DNA of 64,000 nt from Gemmatimonadaceae bacterium (lineage in GTDB: Bacteria; Gemmatimonadota; Gemmatimonadetes; Gemmatimonadales; Gemmatimonadaceae). Position numbers and translations under genes: made by a program. This document shows positions 8,542 to 17,055 of the stretch, piece after piece. Numbering within the stretch: position 1 is the stretch's first letter; the number at the start of each line of letters is the position of its first letter. Under the pieces are notes generated by a model. The model saw only the letters and a program-made list of their open reading frames with translations, had not been told where the DNA came from and made no database searches. The stretch is from contig JBBJNV010000018.1 in the NCBI GenBank assembly GCA_037721215.1, positions 25,923 to 89,922 of the forward strand, written 5' to 3'.

Positions 8542-9404
8542 TTAGAGCAGAATCACCGCACCCGCGATCATCGCGCCTCCGGCGAGCACCTCTGGTCCGA
8601 GTTGATCGGATAGAAAAACCGCTCCGAGAAGAGTTGTGAAAAAGGGCTCGATCGTTGCGACGATGCCAGTCCTGACTGGCCCCAGTGTTCTCAGCCCTGC
8701 GAGCAACGCCCCGAATGCCATCACTGTGCAGAGGACAGCAAGTAGTACGACGTATCCCCAGAGTGCTGGAGTTTGCGGCAATCCAAGCTCTCCGGTTGCG
8801 ACACCAGCGATGAGGAACGACGCCGCAACTCCCGCAACGAGATAGAAGGTTGCCGTAATTGCTGGAACGCCCTTCTGCGCGCTGGCGATTGCCGGCAGGT
8901 AAAGCGCATACAGCAGCGCCGTACCGCCGCGAGCGCCAGACCTGTAGGATTGAGCGAGCCTGCGCTGGGCGCGCCCACCATTACTACGATTCCTCCCATG
9001 GCGATCGCAAGCGCAATTACTCTTGTTGAAGTGAGTGGTTCCTTGCCCCGGGTGGCTGAGATCGCCGTCAGCCAGGCGGGATATGTATAGAATAGAAACG
9101 CGAGCAGTGCCACCGGCATGTAGTCGAGTGCAAGCAGTGACAGATACGTAATGACTGCCTGTGCCAGTCCTCCGGTCAGCCTGAGCCAGGCTGCCTGACG
9201 TCGGGATATCGCAGCACGGGGCGCGGTTCGCACCAGCATCATCAGAATTAGCGCAGCAAGCAGATAGCGCCAGAACATCGCCGTGACGAGCGACATGCCG
9301 GTGCGCGTTGCAAACAGAACGATTGTAGTGAGTGAACCGAAGCAGCAGGCAGATACGACTACGAGCAGTGTTGCTCTGGCGACAGACCTGTCGGTTGATT
9401 GCAT
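8542..9404 (-). pseudogene. second EamA/DMT transporter copy, frameshifted
   Basis: It aligns along its whole length with the transporter at 2710-3663. The N-terminal half (from ATG at 9404) is in one frame through GSLNPTGLALA, and the C-terminal half (from TALLYALYLPAIASAQ to AVILL) is in another. The break is near 8924-8932, where one base is missing relative to the intact copy. Either half alone would lack a full EamA repeat pair, so it is called a pseudogene unless the base loss is an assembly error. It ends right after AVILL, without the tail seen in the other copy. Confidence 0.8.
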
Positions 9405-9548
9405 GTGCACCAATGTACCCGCGCTGTGCTACCGAGCCGAAAGCACGCCGGGTTTCTGGCCACGATTGCACGGGTTCGCCATTATACCGTATCGATCGAA
9501 GCAGATGCTGCGTTATATGGCAACGAGTGTAATGAGGATTCGCGTCAC

Positions 9549-10523
9549 TTGAGCTCACCCACCATTACCGATCTGGAGGCCCTGAAACCTTCGGCGCCCG
9601 AGGATCCCTCGAAGGATCTCGGATTTGGATCCGAGGTGGCGAGGGAAAGTCACAAGCGGCTGTTGAACCGTGACGGGAGCTTCAATGTCGCGAGATACGG
9701 GCTCAAGCCGTTCTCGGCGCTGAGCTTCTATCACTGGTCGTTATCGGTAACCTGGCCGCGCTTTCTCGGATTTCTCGCGGCTGCCTATCTCGTCATCAAT
9801 CTTGTGTTCGCTGTCGGATACCTGCTTTGTGGACCTGACGCCATTCAGGGGCTGCCCGCAGAAACGATGGGCGGAGAATTTCTGCGGGCATTCTTCTTCA
9901 GCGTCGAGACTTTTGCGACTATAGGGTATGGCCATATCGCGCCGGTCGGAGTAGCGGCAAACGTGCTGGTGACCATTGAGGCACTTCTCAATATTGTCGG
10001 TGTCGCACTCGCTACCGGAGTAGTGTTTGCACGGTTCTCGCGACCGACGACGAAGATCATTTACAGCCGGAACGCTGTGGTCGCGCCTTATCGCGGGATA
10101 TCGGCGCTGATGTTCAGAATTGCGAATGCAAGGAGCAGCCAGATCATCGAAGTCGAGGCGACGCTGATCCTGAGCCGCATCGAGCTGACCCAGAAAGGTG
10201 TCGCGAGGAAGTTTCACGACCTGAAACTGGAGCGGACACGGGTGGTGTTCTTCCCGCTGAGCTGGACCCTTGTGCATCCTATTGACGAATCCAGTCCACT
10301 CGCGGGGCTGACCGCTGCGGATCTCGAGGGAAGTGATGCCGAGATTCTCATTCTTCTGACCGGCACCGATGAAACTTCCTCGCAGACCGTCCACTCGCGA
10401 TCCTCTTACAAGCCAGCAGAAATCATCTGGAACGCCAATTTCGCGAGTATTTTCAGACGGAGTGACAGGGAGGGGATAATGGGAATGGATGTCAGCCGGC
10501 TCCATGATGTGGAGCGTCTGTGA
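9549..10523 (+). CDS. inward-rectifier-type potassium channel (KirBac-like)
   Basis: A 324-residue protein with TM1 around residues 71-93, a pore helix, the potassium selectivity filter TIGYGH at 124-129, TM2 around 136-162, and a large beta-rich cytoplasmic domain from about 170. The cytoplasmic domain includes MFRIANARSSQIIEVEA and FFPLSWTLVHPIDESSPL, which are hallmark strands of bacterial Kir channels. The TTG at 9549 is chosen as start: a TGAGGA ribosome binding site lies about 10 bases upstream, and the frame before it has no family resemblance. Expected role is passive potassium conductance across the inner membrane, gated by the cytoplasmic domain. Confidence 0.9.
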   Translation: MSSPTITDLEALKPSAPEDPSKDLGFGSEVARESHKRLLNRDGSFNVARYGLKPFSALSFYHWSLSVTWPRFLGFLAAAYLVINLVFAVGYLLCGPDAIQGLPAETMGGEFLRAFFFSVETFATIGYGHIAPVGVAANVLVTIEALLNIVGVALATGVVFARFSRPTTKIIYSRNAVVAPYRGISALMFRIANARSSQIIEVEATLILSRIELTQKGVARKFHDLKLERTRVVFFPLSWTLVHPIDESSPLAGLTAADLEGSDAEILILLTGTDETSSQTVHSRSSYKPAEIIWNANFASIFRRSDREGIMGMDVSRLHDVERL

Positions 10524-10762
10524 TATTATCGAGCCCCGAGGTATCATGTGGTTTTCCGTGGTGCCGGTACGCACCTGCAAGCTGCGGGCGCGATGACTCA
10601 CAAAGCCGTTGACTTGGGAGGTATGGTGGAGTGTGCAAGTCCGGCTGTCCAAACACGTCTTACTCCATGGTGGTGTGACGCTCGTTGTTTTGGCGACCAC
10701 CGAAGACTACGTGCTCTTTGTCTTGTCTGCGTTCGCTCACAATTCTATCAGATCCAAAAACC

Positions 10763-11488
10763 ATGTTGAAAATTGCACTTGTCGCTTGTAGTCTTATTTC
10801 GGCGCCACTATCAGCACAAAATACCGACATTAATGCGTCATTTCCAAGTACTATTATGGTAGTGGCGCGAGGTGAGGTAAAAGTTTCGCCGGACCGTGCA
10901 GCAATTCAGATCAGTGTGCAAACAAAAGCCCCAACCGCAGCAGCGGCAGCTTCCCAGAATGCTGTCAAGCTGAAGTCAGTGATCGATGCAATTCGGGCAT
11001 TGGGTCTCGCTGCCAATCAGGTTACCACCAGCAGCTACAACGTTTATCCCGAGCAGCGTTATCAACCAAACCGAGAGCCGGTTATCGTAGGCTACAATGT
11101 GACCAACACACTTCTCGTCGAAGTTCGGACGTTGACGCAGGTCGGCCCTGTCATAGATGCTGCGCTGGCAAAAGGTGCGAATATGGTCACATCGCTGCAG
11201 TTTTTCGCTTCAAACACCGAAGCTGCCAGGCGCGAAGCCATTGCGCTCGCAATCCAGAAGGCTAAAGCTGAGGCCGAAGCAGCAGCGCGCGCTGCCGGCG
11301 GCACTCTTGGAAGTATTATTGAAATCGGCATTGGGGCTTACCATCCGCCACCGCCGCGCCCGCCGATGATGATGCGTTCGACAGCGGGTGACGTTGCCGC
11401 GATGGCAGATACTCCCATCAGCCCGGGAGAGCAGACAGTGGCTGTGGAGGTTACCACTCGGTGGAGCTTGGTCGGCGGTACACGCTAG
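10763..11488 (+). CDS. SIMPL (DUF541) domain periplasmic protein
   Basis: A 241-residue protein with a signal peptide (MLKIALVACSLISAPLSAQ) followed by the DUF541/SIMPL pattern: VVARGEVKVSPDRAAIQISV near the mature N-terminus, then VTTSSYNVYPEQRY, GYNVTNTLLVEV and a helix rich in KAKAEAEAAARAAG. The C-terminus returns to a beta strand (VAVEVTTRWSL). Homologues are periplasmic oligomers of uncertain function. ATG at 10763 is chosen because it begins the signal peptide. The 240 bases upstream (10524-10762) show no other recognisable element. Confidence 0.85.
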   Translation: MLKIALVACSLISAPLSAQNTDINASFPSTIMVVARGEVKVSPDRAAIQISVQTKAPTAAAAASQNAVKLKSVIDAIRALGLAANQVTTSSYNVYPEQRYQPNREPVIVGYNVTNTLLVEVRTLTQVGPVIDAALAKGANMVTSLQFFASNTEAARREAIALAIQKAKAEAEAAARAAGGTLGSIIEIGIGAYHPPPPRPPMMMRSTAGDVAAMADTPISPGEQTVAVEVTTRWSLVGGTR

Positions 11489-11515
11489 CAGGGGGCGCCA
11501 AATCGATTGCGTTTC

Positions 11516-11531
11516 ATTTTCACGTGAAACA
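11516..11531. promoter_or_regulatory. parS: parS centromere-like site
   Basis: The sequence ATTTTCACGTGAAACA matches the parS consensus TGTTTCACGTGAAACA at 14 of 16 positions and includes the full TTTCACGTGAAA palindromic core. It lies about 375 bases before parA, whose neighbour parB encodes the binding protein. Position close to parAB and about 21 kb from the dnaA-dnaN region fits origin-proximal parS placement. Confidence 0.85.
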
Positions 11532-11533
11532 AT

Positions 11534-11547
11534 TTTTACGTGACACA
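11534..11547. promoter_or_regulatory. degenerate second parS half-site
   Basis: TTTTACGTGACACA matches the 14-base parS core TTTCACGTGAAACA at 12 positions and starts exactly 16 bases after the corresponding position of the better site, so both would lie on a similar helical face. It may be a second ParB contact or a decayed duplicate. Confidence 0.45.
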
Positions 11548-11621
11548 TCTGGCGCTCGATTGGCTTGCCTATCCTATCCTCTTTCGGTATTCGGTCGAGA
11601 GGGGTACCCGGCCGTCGTTGT

Positions 11622-11649
11622 GGGTTGCGGGTTGCGGTTAGCGGTTAGC
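11622..11649. repeat. heptamer tandem repeat array 1 (GGGTTGC/GGTTAGC)
   Basis: Four contiguous 7-base units: GGGTTGC twice, then GGTTAGC twice. It lies in the 416-base gap between the SIMPL gene and parA, downstream of the parS sites. No coding potential is evident. The unit length matches that of the second array 13 bases further on. Confidence 0.8.
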
Positions 11650-11661
11650 GCGTAGCCATGG

Positions 11662-11730
11662 AACAGGTAACAGGTAACGGGTAACTGGTAAACAGGTGAC
11701 AGATTACAGTTTACCGGTAACGGGCTGTGC
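11662..11730. repeat. heptamer repeat array 2 (AACAGGT-type) with imperfect inverted repeat
   Basis: Units AACAGGT, AACAGGT, AACGGGT, AACTGGT and AAACAGGT follow one another from 11662 to 11697. The tail (to about 11730) carries GTTTACCGGTAAC, an imperfect inverted copy of GTAACTGGTAAAC at 11682. The block could therefore fold as a hairpin. The rest of the gap to parA (11731-11904) shows nothing recognisable beyond the expected parA promoter. Confidence 0.7.
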
Positions 11731-11904
11731 AGCACCCTCTAAGGGAAAATGCGTGCCCGCAAAAGTGAGTCAAAAACGCTCGACTTACCTAGGATCCCGG
11801 TCCTATCTCTACCAGTCGCGAGTCGTGTGTGTGGGCTATCTGCCTGATTCAATGCCAGCTCTCCGTACATTTGCTAAAATCAACTTCGAAAAGCGGGCAG
11901 GGGT

Positions 11905-12711
11905 GTGGGTCACGTCATTGCAATCGCAAACCAGAAGGGCGGAGTCGGCAAAACCACTACCGCCGTTAACCTCGCGGCGAGCCTCGCCGTCGCTGAACAG
12001 CGAACACTGCTCATCGACGGCGATCCACAGGGAAATGCCAGCAGTGGCGTCGGATTGCGGGTAGCGGAGCCGCGACTCACTCTATATGAAGCGCTGATCG
12101 GCCAGACGACAATCGACAAAGTTGTAAAAACCGCGATCCAGATACCCGGTCTCGACGTGGTACCCTCAAACTCAGACCTCGCCGGCGCCGAGATTGAGCT
12201 TGTCGATCGTGCCGACCGGAATCTTGCAATGCGCGATGCGTTGTCGACAATCCGCGACAACTACGACTTCATTATCATTGACTGCCCGCCATCGCTGGGG
12301 CTCATTACGCTCAATATCCTGAGCGCCGCGGACGCTATCCTCATTCCGCTACAGTGCGAATACTACGCCCTCGAAGGCCTGACCCAGTTGCTGAGCACGG
12401 TAACCCGGATTCAGCATGGCGCCAATCCAGACCTTTCAATCGTCGGAGTTCTGCTCACGATGTACGATGCCCGACTCAATCTCTCGCGCCAGGTCGCCGC
12501 GGATGCGCGCGCCTATTTTGACGCTACGGTTTTTGAAACCGTTATCCCCAGAAACGTTCGGCTCGCCGAGGCGCCGAGCTTCGGTAAACCGATTATTCTC
12601 TACGATATTACATCGATTGGTGCGAAAGCCTATCGGTCACTCGCAACCGAGCTGATGGCAAGAACCGCAACGGATAAACATCATTTAACAACTGAAAAAT
12701 ATGGCAACTGA
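11905..12711 (+). CDS. parA: chromosome partitioning ATPase ParA (Soj-type)
   Basis: A 268-residue ParA without an N-terminal DNA-binding extension, i.e. the chromosomal Soj type. The deviant Walker A is QKGGVGKTTTAVNLA near residue 10, Walker A' is LIDGDPQGNASSG, and Walker B is FIIIDCPPSLG. The family ending contains VRLAEAPSFGKPI. Start is a GTG at 11905, directly before the first beta strand. It moves ParB-parS complexes along the nucleoid. parB begins inside its last codons (11-base overlap). Confidence 0.96.
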   Translation: MGHVIAIANQKGGVGKTTTAVNLAASLAVAEQRTLLIDGDPQGNASSGVGLRVAEPRLTLYEALIGQTTIDKVVKTAIQIPGLDVVPSNSDLAGAEIELVDRADRNLAMRDALSTIRDNYDFIIIDCPPSLGLITLNILSAADAILIPLQCEYYALEGLTQLLSTVTRIQHGANPDLSIVGVLLTMYDARLNLSRQVAADARAYFDATVFETVIPRNVRLAEAPSFGKPIILYDITSIGAKAYRSLATELMARTATDKHHLTTEKYGN

Positions 12712-13609
12712 CAAATCTACTCAGCGACTCGGCCGCGGCCTGGACGCGCTGTTCAACGCGAAGCCGAGCGACGATGTAACCAGTGAGGGAACGAGCGCCC
12801 TCCGCGAGATCGCAGTCGCCAACATCAGCAGCAACCCATTCCAGCCGCGAAAAAACTTCGCTGCCTCCGAGCTGGGTGAACTTCAGGAAAGTCTCAAGGC
12901 CACCGGCCTGCTGCAACCGATTACCGTCCGTCCCGCACCAAATCAGACAAACAGATTCGAGCTGATAGCCGGCGAACGTCGCCTGCGGGCTGCGGCCAAC
13001 ATCGGCTGGAAAACGATAACTGCGGTCGTCAAAGATCTCACCGATCAGGAAATCCTGACCCTGGCACTTGTAGAAAATCTCCAGCGCTCCGATCTCAATC
13101 CCATCGAGGAGGCAGAAGGCTACGATCGGCTGATCAAGGAGTTCGGATATACCCAGCAAACTGTCGCGACGATGGTGGGGAAGGACCGATCCACGATTGC
13201 AAATGTCCTTCGGATTCTCCAGTTGCCTGCCGCCGTACGCCAGCTTCTCCGGGAAAACCGGATCACCCCCGGGCACGCCCGCCCTCTGCTCGGACTGAAG
13301 GACGAAGCAATCATCATCGCCCTCGCAAAAGAAATAGTCAGCAAGGGATTGAGTGCGCGCGACGTGGAACGGCGGGCGAGAGAAGGAGAGAGCGCCCGAG
13401 CGACAGCACGTCGAGGCAGGCCGAAACGGGTTGATTCACGCTCTGCAGAACTGAGGAGCATCGAAGAAAAGTTCAGGAAATACCTCCAGACAGATGTGAC
13501 GATAACATTGAAATCCAATGAAAGGGGATCGATCAGTATCCATTTTTATTCCGCTGACGACCTTGAGCGGCTCAGCGACCTGATCGGGATAGCCCGTACT
13601 CCACAATGA
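12701..13609 (+). CDS. parB: chromosome partitioning protein ParB
   Basis: A 302-residue ParB. It has an N-terminal GLGRGLDAL-type ParA-stimulating segment (QRLGRGLDALF), the box NPFQPRKNF, and the CTP-binding signature GERRLRAA. A central helix-turn-helix domain (VATMVGKDRSTIANVLRIL, RITPGHARPLLGL) binds parS, and a C-terminal dimerisation domain follows a basic linker. The ATG overlaps the end of parA, and the stop overlaps the start of the BMP lipoprotein gene, so it is translationally embedded in an operon. Its targets are presumably the sites at 11516-11547. Confidence 0.96.
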   Translation: MATDKSTQRLGRGLDALFNAKPSDDVTSEGTSALREIAVANISSNPFQPRKNFAASELGELQESLKATGLLQPITVRPAPNQTNRFELIAGERRLRAAANIGWKTITAVVKDLTDQEILTLALVENLQRSDLNPIEEAEGYDRLIKEFGYTQQTVATMVGKDRSTIANVLRILQLPAAVRQLLRENRITPGHARPLLGLKDEAIIIALAKEIVSKGLSARDVERRAREGESARATARRGRPKRVDSRSAELRSIEEKFRKYLQTDVTITLKSNERGSISIHFYSADDLERLSDLIGIARTPQ

Positions 13610-14688
13610 TTCCACAAGCGTGCAACCTCGTGCCATCGCACTACTTACATACCCGGTCAACCAATTTCGACCGTAAGTTGTCCACATGGATCTGGGTGGC
13701 CGGATTAATTATCTTCGGCGCTTGTTCGGGTAACGGGGGCGAAACTCCGCCCAATAGCCAAGCCACACTGAAAGTCGCCCTGCTGACCCCAGGCCCGATT
13801 TCGGATAAATCCTGGAACGGCGGCGCATACGAAGGACTGATGCGCATCAAGGACAGCCTCGGCGCTGAAGTCAGCCATATCCAGACCCGCACACCCGCCG
13901 AATTCGAAGAAAACTTCCGGCAGTACGGAGCAAAGGGATTCGACATTGTGTTCGGTCACGGCTTTGAATTTCAGGACGCAGCGGTCAGAGTCGCACCATC
14001 GTTTCCTAAAACGGTTTACGTGACAACCTCCGGAACCCGAGTCGCAAAAAATGTCACTGGAGTGGAGTTCGCATTCGAGGAAGCATCATACCTTGCTGGA
14101 ATCGTGGCTGGCGCAGCAACCAAAACAGGCACTATTGGCGTAATTGGTGGCACGGAGCTCCCGCCGGTAAAACGAAGCTTCGCCGCTTTTGAGCAAGGCG
14201 CCAGATCAATCAATCCCGCAGTCAAAGTGATTGTCTCATACATCGGAAACTGGGACGACATCAGCGCCGGAAAGGAACAGGCTCTCGCGCAGATTTCACG
14301 GAAGGTCGACGTGATCTTCCAGAACGCCGATGCAGCTGGCCTCGGAGTTTTTCAGGCAGTTAAAGAGGCAAACGGCGTAAGAATCATCGGATCGAACGCC
14401 GACCAGAATCAGATCGCCCCTCAACAAACCCTCGGTAGCGTCGTCATTGACCTGCCGCGAGCATTCCTGATGATCGCCCGGGAAATCAGCGAACCGAACT
14501 TTACCTCCCACGTATTTGCACTCGGCATCAAGACCGGCGTCGTGAAACTCGTGCTGAATCCAGTGCTCGCATCCACCGTGCTGCCTGCAACCAAAGCCGC
14601 TATCGACTCCACGACAAAGCTCATGGTTGCCGGCGCATCGACGAGCCCTCTCGATCCTCGTGCCACCAACAGTGAGCCCGCAAGGTGA
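13606..14688 (+). CDS. BMP-family ABC transporter substrate-binding lipoprotein
   Basis: A 360-residue protein with a signal sequence ending in IIFGACSG (lipobox Cys) and a BMP/PnrA fold. KVALLTPGPISDKSWNGGAYEGL opens the mature domain (about residue 55), then GHGFEFQDA, FAFEEASYLAGIVAG and the ligand-pocket segment VDVIFQNADAAGLGVFQA. BMP proteins typically bind nucleosides. Its ATG overlaps the parB stop as ATGA. The downstream ATPase and two permeases complete the importer. Confidence 0.9.
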   Translation: MIPQACNLVPSHYLHTRSTNFDRKLSTWIWVAGLIIFGACSGNGGETPPNSQATLKVALLTPGPISDKSWNGGAYEGLMRIKDSLGAEVSHIQTRTPAEFEENFRQYGAKGFDIVFGHGFEFQDAAVRVAPSFPKTVYVTTSGTRVAKNVTGVEFAFEEASYLAGIVAGAATKTGTIGVIGGTELPPVKRSFAAFEQGARSINPAVKVIVSYIGNWDDISAGKEQALAQISRKVDVIFQNADAAGLGVFQAVKEANGVRIIGSNADQNQIAPQQTLGSVVIDLPRAFLMIAREISEPNFTSHVFALGIKTGVVKLVLNPVLASTVLPATKAAIDSTTKLMVAGASTSPLDPRATNSEPAR

Positions 14689-15458
14689 CAAGCACGGCGG
14701 AGATCGTTGACTATCTCGACGAACTCCTTGAAACTGCAACGACGCCCGATTTTCCCAATGCTATCAACGGGCTACAGCTGGCCAACACCGGAACTGTCAA
14801 AAAAATTGCGGCATGTGTGGATCTCTCGACACGATCAGCAACAGCTGCGGTAGCGGCAGGTGCTCAGCTTATGCTCGTTCATCACGGGATGTTCTGGTCC
14901 GGCCTGAGACCTCTCACCGGCGCGGTCTACCACCGCACGAAATTGCTGATCGAGCACAACGTAGCCGTCTATTCGTCGCATCTACCCCTGGACAAACACC
15001 CCGAATTCGGGAATAACGTCCTGCTGGCCAGACATCTTGGACTCAATCCGACTAAGGATTTCGCAAAGTTCAAGACAATCAGTATCGGTGTGAGAGGAGT
15101 GTCCGACATTCTTACCGCCGACATTGTAGATCGAGCCCGCACGTTTGCGAGAGAAAACGGCGGTGATGTGGTATCGACTTCCATTCCGCCTGAAAGACAG
15201 ACACTTCATTGGGCCATCTGCACCGGCTCCGGCGCGTCTGCCGACACACTTCTCGAGGCGTCAGCACTGGGCGTCGACACCCTCATTGTCGGCGAGGGAC
15301 CTCACTGGACGGCGATCGAAGGCGATGAATCAGGCATCGCAATCATCTATGCAGGCCATTACGCCACTGAGACGCTGGGCGTGTTCGTCCTTGCGCGTCA
15401 TGTTGCCGATCGGTTTCAGCTCGAGTGGACACCAATTCACGCGCCTACCGGACTTTGA
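14685..15458 (+). CDS. Nif3-like dinuclear metal centre hexameric protein
   Basis: A 257-residue NIF3/DUF34 protein. Metal-binding residues are visible in MLVHHGMFW near residue 65, HLPLDKH near 100, and GHYATE near the C-terminus. PDFPNAINGLQLAN matches the conserved N-terminal segment. Its biochemical role is unsettled; the family has been linked to GTP cyclohydrolase-like folds. The GTG start overlaps the BMP stop (GTGA), and its stop overlaps the possible TTG of the ATPase gene, so it sits inside the transport operon. Confidence 0.9.
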   Translation: MTSTAEIVDYLDELLETATTPDFPNAINGLQLANTGTVKKIAACVDLSTRSATAAVAAGAQLMLVHHGMFWSGLRPLTGAVYHRTKLLIEHNVAVYSSHLPLDKHPEFGNNVLLARHLGLNPTKDFAKFKTISIGVRGVSDILTADIVDRARTFARENGGDVVSTSIPPERQTLHWAICTGSGASADTLLEASALGVDTLIVGEGPHWTAIEGDESGIAIIYAGHYATETLGVFVLARHVADRFQLEWTPIHAPTGL

Positions 15459-17008
15459 GCGCATCCGCTTGCCCACCGGCGGCAATTCATGATCCAAGCG
15501 ACAGCGGTCAGATATCGCTCGACATGCTGGAAATATCGAAAAAGTTCGGGCATCAGGTAGCACTCGACTCTGTCTCGCTGAGTGTAAAGCCCGGGACCGT
15601 CCATGCCCTACTGGGCGAAAATGGCGCCGGCAAGACAACGCTCATGCGGATTGCCTTCGGCCTGATAAAGCCTGACTCGGGTGCTATCCGAATTCGCGGG
15701 CACGAAGCGAAGTTCACGTCCCCGGCTGACGCAATCAAACGGCGAATCGGAATGGTTCACCAGCATCACGCCCTGGTGCCATCGATGTCGGTTGCGGAAA
15801 ACATCGCGCTTGGAGGCAGGGGACGATACAGATCGGACCGAACGGCTGAACTTGTACGCGCCGTTGGCGACAGAACCGGCCTTCGTCTGGAACCCGATAG
15901 AATCGTAAGCACACTCACGAGTGCAGATCGCCAGAAACTGGAAATAATCAGGGCATTCGCTCACGATGTTTCCATCCTCATCCTCGACGAGCCCGCAACC
16001 ATATTATCGGAGGCTGACGCCCGCGATCTCTTTGTGCAGCTGCGCGTCTTCGCCGGGAATGGGGGCAGCGTAGTGCTGATTACCCACAAGTTGCGTGACG
16101 CCATGAAACACGCCGACGAAGTGACGGTGCTGCGTCGCGGTCAAAGAGTCCTGAACGCATCGGTTTCGCAACTAACCGAGGCATCGGTGACAGCAGCGAT
16201 GCTGGGACGGCCTGTTGCAAGAGCGGTGACGCCCGGCCGCGACAGGCCGGCAACTACACTCGAACCGACGATCGTGCTAAAGGATGCCGTTATTTCGTCC
16301 ACCGGCGGAGTTGACAGCTTAAGCGCTATAAATCTCGAGATTCGTGGCGGGGAGATTGTCGGTATTGCAGCACTCGACGGGGCAGCCCGATCACTGCTGC
16401 GCACAATCGCCGGACGTACCATGGTTGTTTCAGGATCGGTTTCCATTCCCACAGCCGTGGGATTTGTCCCCGAGAATCGACAGGAGGATGCAATTCTTCC
16501 GGATGCATCACTGTTCGACAACATCGCGTTGAAGAACTCGGGACAGCGAAATGGTCTCCTCGACTGGCACCATATCCGGCAACTTACGATGAACGTCGTA
16601 CATCAGTTCGATGTGCGAACAGATGACCCTGGCCAGCCGGTAAGCACGCTTTCGGGAGGTAATCAGCAGCGATTCGTACTCGGCCGGGAACTCCAGGGAA
16701 ATCCGGCAGCGATTGTTCTCGAAAATCCCACTCAGGGACTCGACGTTCAAGCGGCTGCCGACATCCACCACCGATTGCGTACTGCAAGCGACTCTGGCTG
16801 CACAGTGGTTTTTTATTCAAGCGATCTCGACGAGATTGCCGAGCTTTCGCATCGGGTCTTTGTCGTCAACAACCGGAAACTGCTTTCTGTTGAGCCGGAA
16901 AGGTATGCAATCGGCCGGGCACTGCTCGGTGTCGAGGGCGTGAATTCCAGTGACCGTGCCGCGAACAATGGCGACCCGCGTTATCGATCAGCAGATCAAC
17001 ACCAATGA
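15455..17008 (+). CDS. BMP-type ABC transporter ATP-binding protein (tandem ATPase)
   Basis: About 517 residues with two ABC domains, as in nucleoside/sugar importers. Domain 1 has a canonical Walker A (GENGAGKTTLM) and Walker B (ILILDEPA), but its signature is LTSADRQ instead of LSxGQ. Domain 2 lacks a usable Walker A (IAALDGAARSLL) yet keeps LSGGNQQRFVLGREL. One composite ATP site is therefore intact and the other degenerate. The TTG at 15455 overlaps the upstream stop; an ATG at 15524 (MLEISKKFG) is an alternative start that removes 23 residues. Two permease genes follow. Confidence 0.9.
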   Translation: MSASACPPAAIHDPSDSGQISLDMLEISKKFGHQVALDSVSLSVKPGTVHALLGENGAGKTTLMRIAFGLIKPDSGAIRIRGHEAKFTSPADAIKRRIGMVHQHHALVPSMSVAENIALGGRGRYRSDRTAELVRAVGDRTGLRLEPDRIVSTLTSADRQKLEIIRAFAHDVSILILDEPATILSEADARDLFVQLRVFAGNGGSVVLITHKLRDAMKHADEVTVLRRGQRVLNASVSQLTEASVTAAMLGRPVARAVTPGRDRPATTLEPTIVLKDAVISSTGGVDSLSAINLEIRGGEIVGIAALDGAARSLLRTIAGRTMVVSGSVSIPTAVGFVPENRQEDAILPDASLFDNIALKNSGQRNGLLDWHHIRQLTMNVVHQFDVRTDDPGQPVSTLSGGNQQRFVLGRELQGNPAAIVLENPTQGLDVQAAADIHHRLRTASDSGCTVVFYSSDLDEIAELSHRVFVVNNRKLLSVEPERYAIGRALLGVEGVNSSDRAANNGDPRYRSADQHQ

Positions 17009-17055
17009 TGAACTGCTTTGCAATAAGGTGCTGATCCACCAATGATGTCGCAGTC

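Noticed and set aside
11622..11730. Repeat arrays considered as a CRISPR
   Set aside because: Units are seven bases, contiguous and without spacers; no cas genes are present in the window.
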